Origin: Paenibacillaceae bacterium
GTDB taxonomy: Bacteria > Bacillota > Clostridia > Lachnospirales > Lachnospiraceae
Direction: 5' to 3'
DNA length: 64,000 nt
Assembly: GCA_015057705.1 (NCBI GenBank)
Contig: SVDU01000009.1
Location: forward strand, 1 to 64,000
Part shown: positions 56,706-64,000 of the stretch, piece by piece
Position numbering within the stretch: position 1 is the stretch's first letter
Layout: every line of letters starts with the position of its first letter
Program-made: the position numbers and the translations under genes
Notes under the pieces: generated by a model
Databases searched by the model: none
Seen by the model: the letters and a program-made list of their open reading frames with translations, nothing else
Told to the model about the DNA's origin: nothing

Positions 56706-57408
56706 TGATGAACGCCCTGCGCGTAAAGAACTGATACACCAGATTTTATCCTTCCTGCCTGAAAGCCAAATTATGGAAGGAGACAGTGGTAATGCAGCCC
56801 TTGAATTATTTGGTCATTATTATTTTGATATTCTCTTTCTGGATATCAGTTTAAATGATATGGATGGAACCACACTGGCAGCTGCTGCAAGGAGAATGAT
56901 GCCTCATGCCCAGATCATCTTTGCAACCGCATTTTCCCAATATGCAGTCCAGGCATTTGAGCTGGGTGTAAATAACTATATTTTAAAACCCTTTGATCCG
57001 GAACGATTACGCAGTATTCTGGAAAAATGCAGACAGGATCTGGATCATTCTTTAAAAAATGAATTATCTCTCCCAGCACATAAGTTTCCCATTAATGTCA
57101 ACAGAACCATTATACTGCTTGATATCAGGCAGATCGTATACATAGAAACCTGCTGCCGAAGCTGCATTATCCATACCGTTTCCAGGGATTATACAGAGAA
57201 CCAGCTGTTAGGTGAATATGAGAAACGCCTTTCCTCCTGTGGATTTTACCGGATTCACAAAAGTTATCTGATCAACTTAAATTACATATCCGAAATGTTT
57301 CCATGGGCAAATAACAGTATAGCAGTTAAAATGCAGGGATTCGAAAAAGAGATTCTGCCCGTAGGAAGAGAAAAGACCAAACAGTTTAAGCAGATCATTG
57401 GTGTCTAA
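56686..57408 (+). CDS. LytTR-family response regulator
   Basis: 240 residues from ATG 56686 with AAGGGGGA upstream; an in-frame ATG at 56581 lies deep in the kinase gene and is rejected. Receiver: AVIDDERPARKE, phospho-Asp in ILFLDISLNDMDG, Lys in YILKPFD. LytTR DNA-binding domain about 140-240 with YRIHKSYLINLNYI. Likely activates the transporter gene at 57518. Confidence 0.92.
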   Translation: MKIAVIDDERPARKELIHQILSFLPESQIMEGDSGNAALELFGHYYFDILFLDISLNDMDGTTLAAAARRMMPHAQIIFATAFSQYAVQAFELGVNNYILKPFDPERLRSILEKCRQDLDHSLKNELSLPAHKFPINVNRTIILLDIRQIVYIETCCRSCIIHTVSRDYTENQLLGEYEKRLSSCGFYRIHKSYLINLNYISEMFPWANNSIAVKMQGFEKEILPVGREKTKQFKQIIGV

Positions 57409-57517
57409 CTGCTGTTTATGCATAAATACCTCCTTTTCATACATTTTCCATTTATTATTGTGCACATTTCATTATAATTGGTGGTAATGATATGTTTTAA
57501 TAATAGGAGGTAGGCAA
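57409..57517 (+). promoter_or_regulatory. Promoter region of the CstA-family gene
   Basis: TATAAT at 57473-57478 without a good -35 at 17 bp, which suits an activator-dependent promoter. TAGGAGGTAGG forms the ribosome site. A LytTR direct-repeat site could not be fixed by eye. Confidence 0.45.
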
Positions 57518-58969
57518 ATGATAAGTTTCTTTTTATGTCTGTTGCTGCTGATTGCAGGTTTCTTCTTCTACAGCAAGATCACAGAAAAAGTTTTTGGACC
57601 TGATGACAGAGAGACACCAGCTCTTTCCATGACGGATGGCAGCGACTACGTTCCCATGGAGACCCCACGCATCTTTTTAATCCAGCTGTTAAATATTGCA
57701 GGCCTGGGGCCAATCTTCGGCGCACTTGCCGGAGCATGCTGGGGACCCAGCGTATTTTTATGGATCACCTTCGGAACTCTTCTAGGGGGCGGTGTGCACG
57801 ATTATATGATTGGCATGATGTCCATGCGGCATAAAGGCGCCAGTGTATCAGAACTGACCGGCTCCTATCTTGGTACTGTCATGAAGCAGATCATGCGGGT
57901 ATTTTCAGTGGTTCTTCTTGTATTGGTGGGTGTAACCTTTTCTACCGGGCCGGCAAATCTCTTGGCAATGCTGACGCCACATGTACTGGATTCCAGATTC
58001 TGGCTCATTGTTGTACTTGTTTACTATTTTATTGCGACCTTTGTCCCTATTGATAAGGTGATTGGGAAAATCTATCCTTTCTTCGGAATCTGCCTGATTG
58101 TAATGGCACTGGGCGTTGGCGGTGCGATTCTATTTAAGGGATATCACATTCCGGAAATCACCCTGTCCAATCTCCACCCCGCCGGGACACCAATATGGCC
58201 GACTATGTTTATCTCAGTTGCCTGCGGTGCCATATCCGGATTTCATGCCACACAGTCTCCTTTGATGGCCCGCTGTCTTACCAATGAGGCAGACGGCCGG
58301 AAGGTATTTTACGGTGCCATGGTGGCAGAAGGTGTGATTGCGCTCATCTGGGCAGCAGCGGGAGTCGCTTTTTATGACGGAACCGGCGGTCTTTTAACTG
58401 CACTTGGAAATGGGCAGTCCAGCGTTGTTTATGAAATCTGCTTTCAGCTTCTTGGACCAGTTGGTGCTGTTATAGCCATGATCGGAGTCATCGCATGCCC
58501 CATCTCTTCTGCAGACACGGCTTACCGGAGTGCACGTCTGACTCTGGCAGACTGGTTTAAACTTGACCAGAAACCGGTGAAAAACCGACTGATCCTTACC
58601 ATACCGCTTCTGGCAGTTGGCTCTGTTCTGACTCAGTTTGATGTACAGATCGTATGGAGATACTTCTCCTGGAGCAACCAGACACTAGCAATGATCGCAT
58701 TATGGACTGCAAGCGTTTATCTATTCCGCAAAAAACGTTTTTACTGGATCACAGTGCTTCCTGCAACCTTTATGTCTGCAGTTTCCAGTACCTACATACT
58801 AATGGCAAAGGAAGGACTAAAGATATCCACCACCATTGCTTATCCAATTGGTATACTTTTTGCAGCTGCCTGTTTTGGAACCTTTTACTATACTACTATT
58901 CTTGGAAAAGGCAGGCATGCCACTGCTTCAGCCAGTGAGACAGAGTATGCCGCTGCAAAATCAGACTAA
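57518..58969 (+). CDS. CstA-family carbon-starvation (pyruvate/peptide) transporter
   Basis: 483 residues, about 13 membrane helices; shorter than the roughly 700-residue CstA of E. coli, as in many Firmicutes. Conserved ITFGTLLGGGVHDYMIGMMS, HATQSPLMARC and CPISSADTAYRSARL. CstA and BtsT import pyruvate or peptides by proton symport. Position after a LytS/LytTR pair suggests induction by extracellular pyruvate or a similar acid. Confidence 0.88.
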   Translation: MISFFLCLLLLIAGFFFYSKITEKVFGPDDRETPALSMTDGSDYVPMETPRIFLIQLLNIAGLGPIFGALAGACWGPSVFLWITFGTLLGGGVHDYMIGMMSMRHKGASVSELTGSYLGTVMKQIMRVFSVVLLVLVGVTFSTGPANLLAMLTPHVLDSRFWLIVVLVYYFIATFVPIDKVIGKIYPFFGICLIVMALGVGGAILFKGYHIPEITLSNLHPAGTPIWPTMFISVACGAISGFHATQSPLMARCLTNEADGRKVFYGAMVAEGVIALIWAAAGVAFYDGTGGLLTALGNGQSSVVYEICFQLLGPVGAVIAMIGVIACPISSADTAYRSARLTLADWFKLDQKPVKNRLILTIPLLAVGSVLTQFDVQIVWRYFSWSNQTLAMIALWTASVYLFRKKRFYWITVLPATFMSAVSSTYILMAKEGLKISTTIAYPIGILFAAACFGTFYYTTILGKGRHATASASETEYAAAKSD

Positions 58970-58977
58970 ACAGTAAA

Positions 58978-59024
58978 AAGAATGGAACTGCTCTGAAAAT
59001 GTCCAGCAGTTCCATTCTTTCCTG
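58978..59024 (+). terminator. Bidirectional terminator after the transporter
   Basis: Perfect 15-bp stem AAGAATGGAACTGCT/AGCAGTTCCATTCTT (58978-58992 with 59005-59019), serving both converging transcripts. Confidence 0.9.
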
Positions 59025-59034
59025 TCTCATTGGA

Positions 59035-60021
59035 TTATTCCCTCATCGCTTTGTTACACAAAGAGCAGTTTGCGCAGTCAGAAGGACTGCAGTGCATTCC
59101 GGGCCGTACAAAAGGCTCTATGGTAAATCCGCATGATTCCAGATTATATCTGTCTTTTTCAATTATTACTTCCCCTGATTCTGCCAGAAACTCCACTTTT
59201 ATTCCGGATACAGTGAGTACCTCATCGTAGAGCGGATGAGGCTTTATATGGGGAGAATATTTTCTCATTACTTCATCCTCTGTCTGTACATAGATGGAGT
59301 GATCACAGGTAATAAGAGCCTTAATTTCTCCATTTTCGGTAAATGACAGTGAATTGCTGTCTGCATTGATTCCGATCTGATCCGGATCGTAAGCGGTGAT
59401 CCTCCCGATGGGAGTGGATAACAGCACAGGATCTGCCGGTTCTACTGATTTTAAATTCCCCGACTCATATAAGGACAGCCCCACTTTCGTTTCCACTATC
59501 CCCATGGGAGTCCGTATGGAAGCCTTTTCTCCCGGAAATAATGTGATGCTTTTAATGTCTCCACTCTTATAAAAACACAGACCATTGATCATTGCCTGAA
59601 ATTCAGTGAATTCAAGATCAAAGGTCAGGGAAATGTTAAGCTTTCGCTCATCTTCCTCCGTCCAGAAGCCGCTTATCTGCCCATCCAGTATAAATACCCG
59701 GTGAATTTCTCCAGTCGGATAGAATTTAATCAGTTCCACTGGGAGCTCCCCAATGGGAGTAAGAACCTCCTGCTGTTCTTCCAGTGCCACACTGATCACC
59801 ATTCCCTGCCTGTCAAACTCCACTGACGGCTTCTTTTTTCTTCTCCCATTTTCCGTATAAGCCGGAATCAGCTCTCCTGCCTGAGTGACGATCATATTCT
59901 TTTCCGACAGGCTTACTCCCAAAAGCTCTCCGTTTGGATGGCAGAGAAAGGAATCCACTCCACCCAGAATTCTGTAAGGAGTCTGAAGTGTCTTCGGGTC
60001 TAAAACCACATAATTTTGCAT
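59035..60021 (-). CDS. Unrecognised repeat protein with Cys-rich tail, last gene of the nif-accessory operon
   Basis: 328 residues, soluble. The body consists of about six beta-rich repeats of 35-45 residues with the pattern LxTPxGxI...FxxxGxIKxV (for example LTPIGELPVELIKFYPTGEI, IRTPMGIVETKVGLSLYESG, LSTPIGRITAYD), reminiscent of MORN-like or YD-like sheets. The C-terminus HCSPSDCANCSLCNK has four cysteines in a C-x5-C-x2-C-x2-C spacing that could bind a metal or Fe-S cluster. The family is unknown. It follows the AnfO-like gene by 15 bp, so a role in nitrogenase maturation or redox is plausible. Confidence 0.6.
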   Translation of the reverse strand: MQNYVVLDPKTLQTPYRILGGVDSFLCHPNGELLGVSLSEKNMIVTQAGELIPAYTENGRRKKKPSVEFDRQGMVISVALEEQQEVLTPIGELPVELIKFYPTGEIHRVFILDGQISGFWTEEDERKLNISLTFDLEFTEFQAMINGLCFYKSGDIKSITLFPGEKASIRTPMGIVETKVGLSLYESGNLKSVEPADPVLLSTPIGRITAYDPDQIGINADSNSLSFTENGEIKALITCDHSIYVQTEDEVMRKYSPHIKPHPLYDEVLTVSGIKVEFLAESGEVIIEKDRYNLESCGFTIEPFVRPGMHCSPSDCANCSLCNKAMRE

Positions 60022-60036
60022 CGCTTTTACCTCCTG

Positions 60037-60648
60037 CTAACATTGTTTTCTGGTTACCGTTATATGTAATCCGCCCTCTTCTTTTCGGATCTTTTTTTCA
60101 AAGGAAGTATCTGTTTTAAGCCATGGAGGAATGTGGGCACAGACAAGCTGCAGCTCTAAAAACGGAGTGTTGGAAAAAAAGGGTAATAGTGCCTTTTTAG
60201 AGGAAATCTCCGGGCACTCCTTTTGAAGCTGTGCCAAATCCAGAAAATAGATTCCAGGCGTCTGCGTTTCCACAGGTCCTGCATTCTTAATCATCTCTTC
60301 TTTCCTTCTTCGTTTTTCATCGCTGTCTTCCATATCCTTTACCATTCCGTCTAATGTGTCCTGATCAGCCATTTCTGCACAAAAGATGCAATATCCCTTC
60401 TGGTTGAATACCGAAAAAGGAATTCCTGAAAGCTCTTTGCACAGAATGGCTTTTGCATCCTCTGTAAGAGTCAGGACTGCTTGCGTTTCTTTTCTCAGTT
60501 CCTCCACTGAATTCCCTTTTACAGGAGAAAAGGAAGCAGTCCGAACCGCCTGCCACTGTGTCCCCTCTTTTTCGTATATTTCTACCAGGTTGCAATACAA
60601 AAAAGGAACCAGTTTCTGATCTTTGCTGATCACCGCTATTTTTTCCAT
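60037..60648 (-). CDS. anfO: AnfO-family nitrogenase accessory protein
   Basis: 203 residues. The N-terminus (KIAVISKDQK, LVEIYEKEG) and the highly typical C-terminal block with ISSKKALLPFF, LQLVCAHIPPWL and the ending TVTRKQC match the Fe-only nitrogenase accessory protein AnfO. AnfO normally lies beside anfHDGK; its precise role is unknown. Here it sits in an operon with nifV and a chaperonin-like gene, so a nitrogenase, perhaps the Fe-only or a Nif-like type, is expected outside the window. Confidence 0.75.
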   Translation of the reverse strand: MEKIAVISKDQKLVPFLYCNLVEIYEKEGTQWQAVRTASFSPVKGNSVEELRKETQAVLTLTEDAKAILCKELSGIPFSVFNQKGYCIFCAEMADQDTLDGMVKDMEDSDEKRRRKEEMIKNAGPVETQTPGIYFLDLAQLQKECPEISSKKALLPFFSNTPFLELQLVCAHIPPWLKTDTSFEKKIRKEEGGLHITVTRKQC

Positions 60649-60663
60649 CTGTCCGTTCCTCCT

Positions 60664-60954
60664 TTACCCATCAATTTCAACTACATTTCCATTGATCAGT
60701 TTTGCAAGAAATTCCTCCAGCTCAAGTCTTGCGTCTTCTTCATCGATATTTTTTTCCTCGGACAAAAGTGTGATCAGTTCATCCACTCCTGCTCCCCTCT
60801 CCAGGCTGTTCCACAAGAAGATGCATATCTCATTTACCGACGGCAGGCCGTCTAAGGATCCATTCTGGCTGTCTCTTTCATCAAAAATGCAAAATTCCCC
60901 TCCCAGTTCCATTAACGCAAATCCAGGCTTCAGCTTCACTTTCCTGATGTTCAT
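60664..60954 (-). CDS. Stand-alone PqqD-like protein (RiPP-recognition fold)
   Basis: 96 residues. PqqD-type winged helix: beta strands FALMELGGEFCIFD, then NEICIFLWNSLERGAGVDELITLL and a helical end with DEEDARLELEEFLAKLI. Such domains bind leader peptides for radical-SAM or other modifying enzymes. No precursor peptide or modifying enzyme is in the window. It begins right at the chaperonin-like stop and precedes anfO by 15 bp, so it may act as a peptide-binding adaptor in nitrogenase assembly (inference). Confidence 0.75.
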   Translation of the reverse strand: MNIRKVKLKPGFALMELGGEFCIFDERDSQNGSLDGLPSVNEICIFLWNSLERGAGVDELITLLSEEKNIDEEDARLELEEFLAKLINGNVVEIDG

Positions 60955-60955
60955 A

Positions 60956-62350
60956 TTAGCCCCTTAACCTTTCTATATCCACTCCGCCCTTAATCAGCTC
61001 TAAGTCTTCTCTGTCATATCCGGTACTCACCATAACTGCTCCGGTTGTCAGCCACATGACAATCAGTCCGCATATTTTTTGAATCATCAGGATCAGTAAA
61101 TATGCGCTGATTTCCTCTTTTTTAAAGCTTTGCTTCATGGACTCTGTCAGGAACCTATCAGCTTCTGATCCCACTGGTATGTTATTTAAAACCTCTTTTT
61201 TTAATATTCCATACTGTTTCATGGTCTGATAATAGGCCACTGCAGATTCGATTCTTCGTTTCTCTTCCTTTGCCTCTGCTGTGGTGTACCCGCCTGCATA
61301 GATTACAGGCGCACAGCCCATTAATCCGGCAATTCTTTCTCTTAGCTTCTGTTTGTCATAATAATTGGTTTTCGGATCTCGAATCCGTTCTTCTATTGCC
61401 TCAATTCGTTTGCAAATCCGGCTGTTATCCGTATTTCCTTTTATAATTGTGTAGGAACCGGCCGCTGTCACCGCCTTTGCCCGCCCCAGCATGGCCGGCG
61501 AAACTTCTTCCATTCTGCATGGATAAATACCGTCAAAAACCACCGTATCCGTATATACCGCAGTATCCTCCAAAAGATCCTCTTTTCTCCTGCCAATTCC
61601 CGGTGCCTTCATGGCTCTTACGTGAATGCGGTTCTGCTTTACATTTGTATTTAAAAGAGTCAGAGCCTCCCCCTCTATCCCGTCAGCCAGAATGAATAAA
61701 TTCTGCTGTTCCGTCTTTTGAAGAAGAGGATAGATGCTTGAAAAGGAAGTGATTGGATTTTTTACAATCAGAACAAGCGTATCGGATACGGTTCCTTCTT
61801 CTCCCACTGCCAAACCGCCGTCAAGACGCATTCCTCTGGTGATTTCAAGCCTTGTTTCCCCGAACATGGAATCTTTTACAACCACTTCTCCCACGTTTGA
61901 ACCATCCACCACCATTTGGGCAGTTTCCCGGTCTTTGGTAATCGCTTCCACCAGATCCCCGCCTGCATCAGACAGGGGAATGGCGTTTTCACGAACAAAG
62001 GCTTCCAGGGTTTTCGCAGCTGCTTTCAACTCCCTGGCCAGAAGTACCGGGCTGATTCCAGATGCCGATTTTCTTTCACAATATGTCAAAAGCTCCGCCG
62101 TCAGACGGGCTGACTCTCCGGTTCCGCAGCCTGCTGTCTGATTAATCTCACTAATGGCGGCTGCACAAAGGCGGATTCCCTGGTTGAAATATAGATCGGT
62201 ACCCTCAAGTTTTCCTGCCACCTCCGCAGCAGAAAAGCTGAAAGTTCCATTTACCAGCACCTGTCCTTCCATGGAAAGAACGCGGCAGAGACTTAAAATT
62301 CCTTCTGCCAGTTTTTTTCTGCCATCTTCAAATTTAATCTTCCGAATCAT
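60956..62350 (-). CDS. Divergent GroEL-like chaperonin in the nif-accessory operon
   Basis: 464 residues from ATG 62350 (GGAGGA 7 bp upstream; ATG 62365 is less well placed), about 80 shorter than GroEL. Family features remain: IKFEDGRKKLAEG at the start, apical RGMRLDGGLAV, and GGYTTAEAKEEKRRIESAV near the end. The ATPase Asp of GroEL's GDGTTT is replaced (AGCGTGES) and the second catalytic Asp of the RVEDAL helix is Ser (RIESAV). The Gly-Gly-Met tail is absent. It is therefore probably not a normal ATP-driven folding ring but a dedicated binding partner. It overlaps nifV-alpha by 17 bp. Confidence 0.78.
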   Translation of the reverse strand: MIRKIKFEDGRKKLAEGILSLCRVLSMEGQVLVNGTFSFSAAEVAGKLEGTDLYFNQGIRLCAAAISEINQTAGCGTGESARLTAELLTYCERKSASGISPVLLARELKAAAKTLEAFVRENAIPLSDAGGDLVEAITKDRETAQMVVDGSNVGEVVVKDSMFGETRLEITRGMRLDGGLAVGEEGTVSDTLVLIVKNPITSFSSIYPLLQKTEQQNLFILADGIEGEALTLLNTNVKQNRIHVRAMKAPGIGRRKEDLLEDTAVYTDTVVFDGIYPCRMEEVSPAMLGRAKAVTAAGSYTIIKGNTDNSRICKRIEAIEERIRDPKTNYYDKQKLRERIAGLMGCAPVIYAGGYTTAEAKEEKRRIESAVAYYQTMKQYGILKKEVLNNIPVGSEADRFLTESMKQSFKKEEISAYLLILMIQKICGLIVMWLTTGAVMVSTGYDREDLELIKGGVDIERLRG

Positions 62351-63155
62351 TTCTCTTTCCTCCATTCATTATGGATTTCAAAAGATTTTCCCCTTTTTTT
62401 ATGTCCTGACTGCTGACACTTAAATCAAATTTACGGGCTGCACTATGGACAAATTCATATAGGTTGCAATTTCCCGCCCGTTCTCCAATTCCAAGCAGCG
62501 TTCCATCTACCATATCTGCTCCTGATAGTGCCATAACCATGGAATTGGCCACTGCCATTCCAAAGTCATTATGTTCATGAACCTCAATCATAATTCCTGT
62601 CTGCTTTATTTCCCGCACCAGCTCCCCTGCCCGCCTGGGAAACAACACACCAACCGTATCTGCAAGACGAATGGTCTCCACTCCCTGCTGTTTCATCAGA
62701 CGGATTAAAGAGACTAAAAATGCCACATCTGCCCTTGAGGCATCTTCCAGACCTACAGTAATTGGAATGTTATAATTCCTGGCAACCTCAATACATTCCT
62801 GCAGGGAATTTTCTATCCATTTTTTATTTTTTCCTAACTTATTATAAATCTGCGCGTAGGACACCGGAGTGCCGATATGAATTAAATCCGGTTTCTGCCT
62901 GGCTGATTCTTCCACATTCCCAGGGTTTAATTTAGACCAGAGAGAGATTACGGCCTGCTTTTTCTTTTTCATGATTTCGCTGATATAATGAACGCCCTCT
63001 GTCCCCACGTCGTAGATCCCCGCTTCAATTTCAGAAACACCAATACGATCCAGAAACAAAGCCAGACGTACCTTGTCAGAAGGAGAGAATACGATACCCG
63101 GGCACTGTTCGCCATCCCGAAGAGTGGTATCAACTATTTTGATTCGCCTTTTCAT
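62334..63155 (-). CDS. nifV-alpha: Homocitrate synthase, alpha subunit (NifV N-terminal half)
   Basis: 273 residues from ATG 63155 (a GTG at 63170 is also in frame). TIM-barrel catalytic domain of the HMGL/isopropylmalate synthase family: VDTTLRDGEQCPGI holds the catalytic Arg and metal Asp, EVHEHNDFGMAVAN the metal His pair and GIGERAGNCNL the acetyl-CoA loop. Condenses acetyl-CoA with 2-oxoglutarate to give homocitrate, the organic ligand of the nitrogenase cofactor. Lacks the C-terminal part, which is encoded by the overlapping upstream gene. Confidence 0.9.
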   Translation of the reverse strand: MKRRIKIVDTTLRDGEQCPGIVFSPSDKVRLALFLDRIGVSEIEAGIYDVGTEGVHYISEIMKKKKQAVISLWSKLNPGNVEESARQKPDLIHIGTPVSYAQIYNKLGKNKKWIENSLQECIEVARNYNIPITVGLEDASRADVAFLVSLIRLMKQQGVETIRLADTVGVLFPRRAGELVREIKQTGIMIEVHEHNDFGMAVANSMVMALSGADMVDGTLLGIGERAGNCNLYEFVHSAARKFDLSVSSQDIKKGENLLKSIMNGGKRNDSED

Positions 63156-64000
63156 ACTTATCACACTCACTCATAATTGTTAAAAACTCTTCATCAGTTA
63201 CTTCCCCGCCCTTTTTAATACTGAGCCGTTTTACCATTTCCAGCAGATGCTCCACCGGATAACAGTCTTCCATATGATACTGTTTCAGCTTATACCTTAT
63301 GGACGTACCACCGGAATGCTTTCCCAGGATCACCTTTCTAGATGCTCCCACAAGTTCCGGAGGAAAGGACTCGTAATTAGATGGTTTTTTCAAAACCCCA
63401 TCCACATGCAGCCCGGATTCTATATAAAAGATCTTTCTTCCGATAACAGGCGTATGACCTGGTATCTGGGTATTTGTCATGGTTTCAAAGAGACTGCGTA
63501 AGTCTGTCAGCTTCTCAAAGCTGTTGTTCGGTTTAAATCGCTCCACCACTCTCATGGCCAGAATAACCTGTTCCGTGGCAGCCTTGTTTCCAATCCCGGT
63601 AAAGGTGGTCATCACCGTTCCGTTATGGTGATTTTGTAAGTAATCTGCCGCAATGGCGGAAGCACAATAGCAGGAATTTTCCGGATACAGAATGGGGGAA
63701 GCCTGGATTAAAAGTTTCATTCCCCGTTCATAAATATCACGGCTTTCATAGATGAGTAAATCATCCAGTCCTGTAAGTCTTAAGCTGCTGTCTGTTCTGG
63801 CACCTTCCAGCCCTTTTAGCTCTGATACATCATTGACCTGTATATTGCGTATGTACTTTCCTGTACCATCGCAAAAAGAGGAGAGGAAAAAATGAATTCC
63901 TGGATATTTCCCGCTTTCCGATGGACTGGGAAGTTCCATATACCAGGTGAGTCCCTGGGGTAAGTCGCCCTGCATCAGCTGATAGACTCTTGGGGTCAGC
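63130..64000 (-). CDS. nifV-omega: Homocitrate synthase, omega subunit (NifV C-terminal part), cut by window edge
   Basis: Open from the right edge (LTPRVYQL before a Met at 63975) to the stop at 63130, at least 289 residues. It contains the lid and regulatory-side part of the family: TFTGIGNKAATEQ, YIESGLHVDGVLKKPSNYE, and GKHSGGTSIRYKL. The N-terminal 100 residues (ICDGTGKYIRNIQ-like FCDGTGKYIRNI) are specific to the omega type. The omega-then-alpha order with overlapping ends matches C. pasteurianum nifV. The true start may lie outside the window. Confidence 0.85.
   Translation of the reverse strand, partial: LTPRVYQLMQGDLPQGLTWYMELPSPSESGKYPGIHFFLSSFCDGTGKYIRNIQVNDVSELKGLEGARTDSSLRLTGLDDLLIYESRDIYERGMKLLIQASPILYPENSCYCASAIAADYLQNHHNGTVMTTFTGIGNKAATEQVILAMRVVERFKPNNSFEKLTDLRSLFETMTNTQIPGHTPVIGRKIFYIESGLHVDGVLKKPSNYESFPPELVGASRKVILGKHSGGTSIRYKLKQYHMEDCYPVEHLLEMVKRLSIKKGGEVTDEEFLTIMSECDKYEKANQNS

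Overview
The window looks like chromosome of an anaerobic, low-to-mid GC clostridial Firmicute. The gene content best fits Lachnospiraceae of the Lacrimispora / 'Clostridium saccharolyticum' type, but this is inferred from gene families, not from a marker gene. Pointers are an SpoVB-like flippase, an asrABC sulfite reductase with an FNT channel, an iscS-iscU-mnmA cluster, a LytS/LytTR pair beside a CstA-type transporter, and a nifV split into omega and alpha genes as in Clostridium pasteurianum. Strong AGGAGG ribosome sites and TTGACA-N17-TATAAT promoters are common. No rRNA, tRNA or CRISPR array was seen.

Region 1 (1-13,090) is accessory. On the minus strand an apparent eight-gene operon (12,890 to 5,068) encodes a PAAR-like DUF4280 tip protein, two VgrG-like spike proteins, a small accessory protein, a possible DcrB/Eag-like chaperone, a pentapeptide-repeat protein, a 588-residue polymorphic toxin and a helical immunity candidate. 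This is the effector and spike part of a contractile injection system without sheath, tube or baseplate genes in view. Downstream lies a graveyard of orphan toxin tips and immunity genes. They are separated by copies of a structured repeat of up to about 470 bp and interrupted by an IS110-family element and an IS21-like end.

Region 2 (13,091-27,540) holds a flotillin, a glycosyltransferase-methyltransferase fusion, and a catabolic operon of two enolase-superfamily dehydratases flanking an APC permease, divergent from a GntR/FadR-type regulator. It continues with an amino-acid permease, folD-fchA one-carbon genes, an AraC-HTH fused to a degenerate RelA/SpoT-type HD domain, and a TetR-hydrolase pair with a clear operator.

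Region 3 (27,543-54,810) is mostly housekeeping. It has argC-GNAT-argJ-argB-argD divergent from argG, two tandem near-duplicate chemoreceptors with perfect sigma-A promoters, a two-lipoprotein/two-component operon, a GNAT and a patatin. Then come a cell-wall amidase, mnmA-iscU-iscS behind a possible Fur box, an SpoVB-like flippase, a Crp/Fnr regulator followed by FNT-asrABC, and a small YvlD-like membrane protein.

Region 4 (54,984-64,000) starts with a LytS/LytTR two-component system next to a CstA-family transporter, resembling BtsSR-BtsT pyruvate sensing. It ends in a tightly packed minus-strand nitrogen-fixation accessory operon: nifV-omega (cut by the window edge), nifV-alpha, a degenerate GroEL-like chaperonin, a stand-alone PqqD-like protein, an AnfO-family protein and an unrecognised repeat protein with a cysteine-rich tail. 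Nitrogenase structural genes are not in the window; they may lie beyond 64,000.
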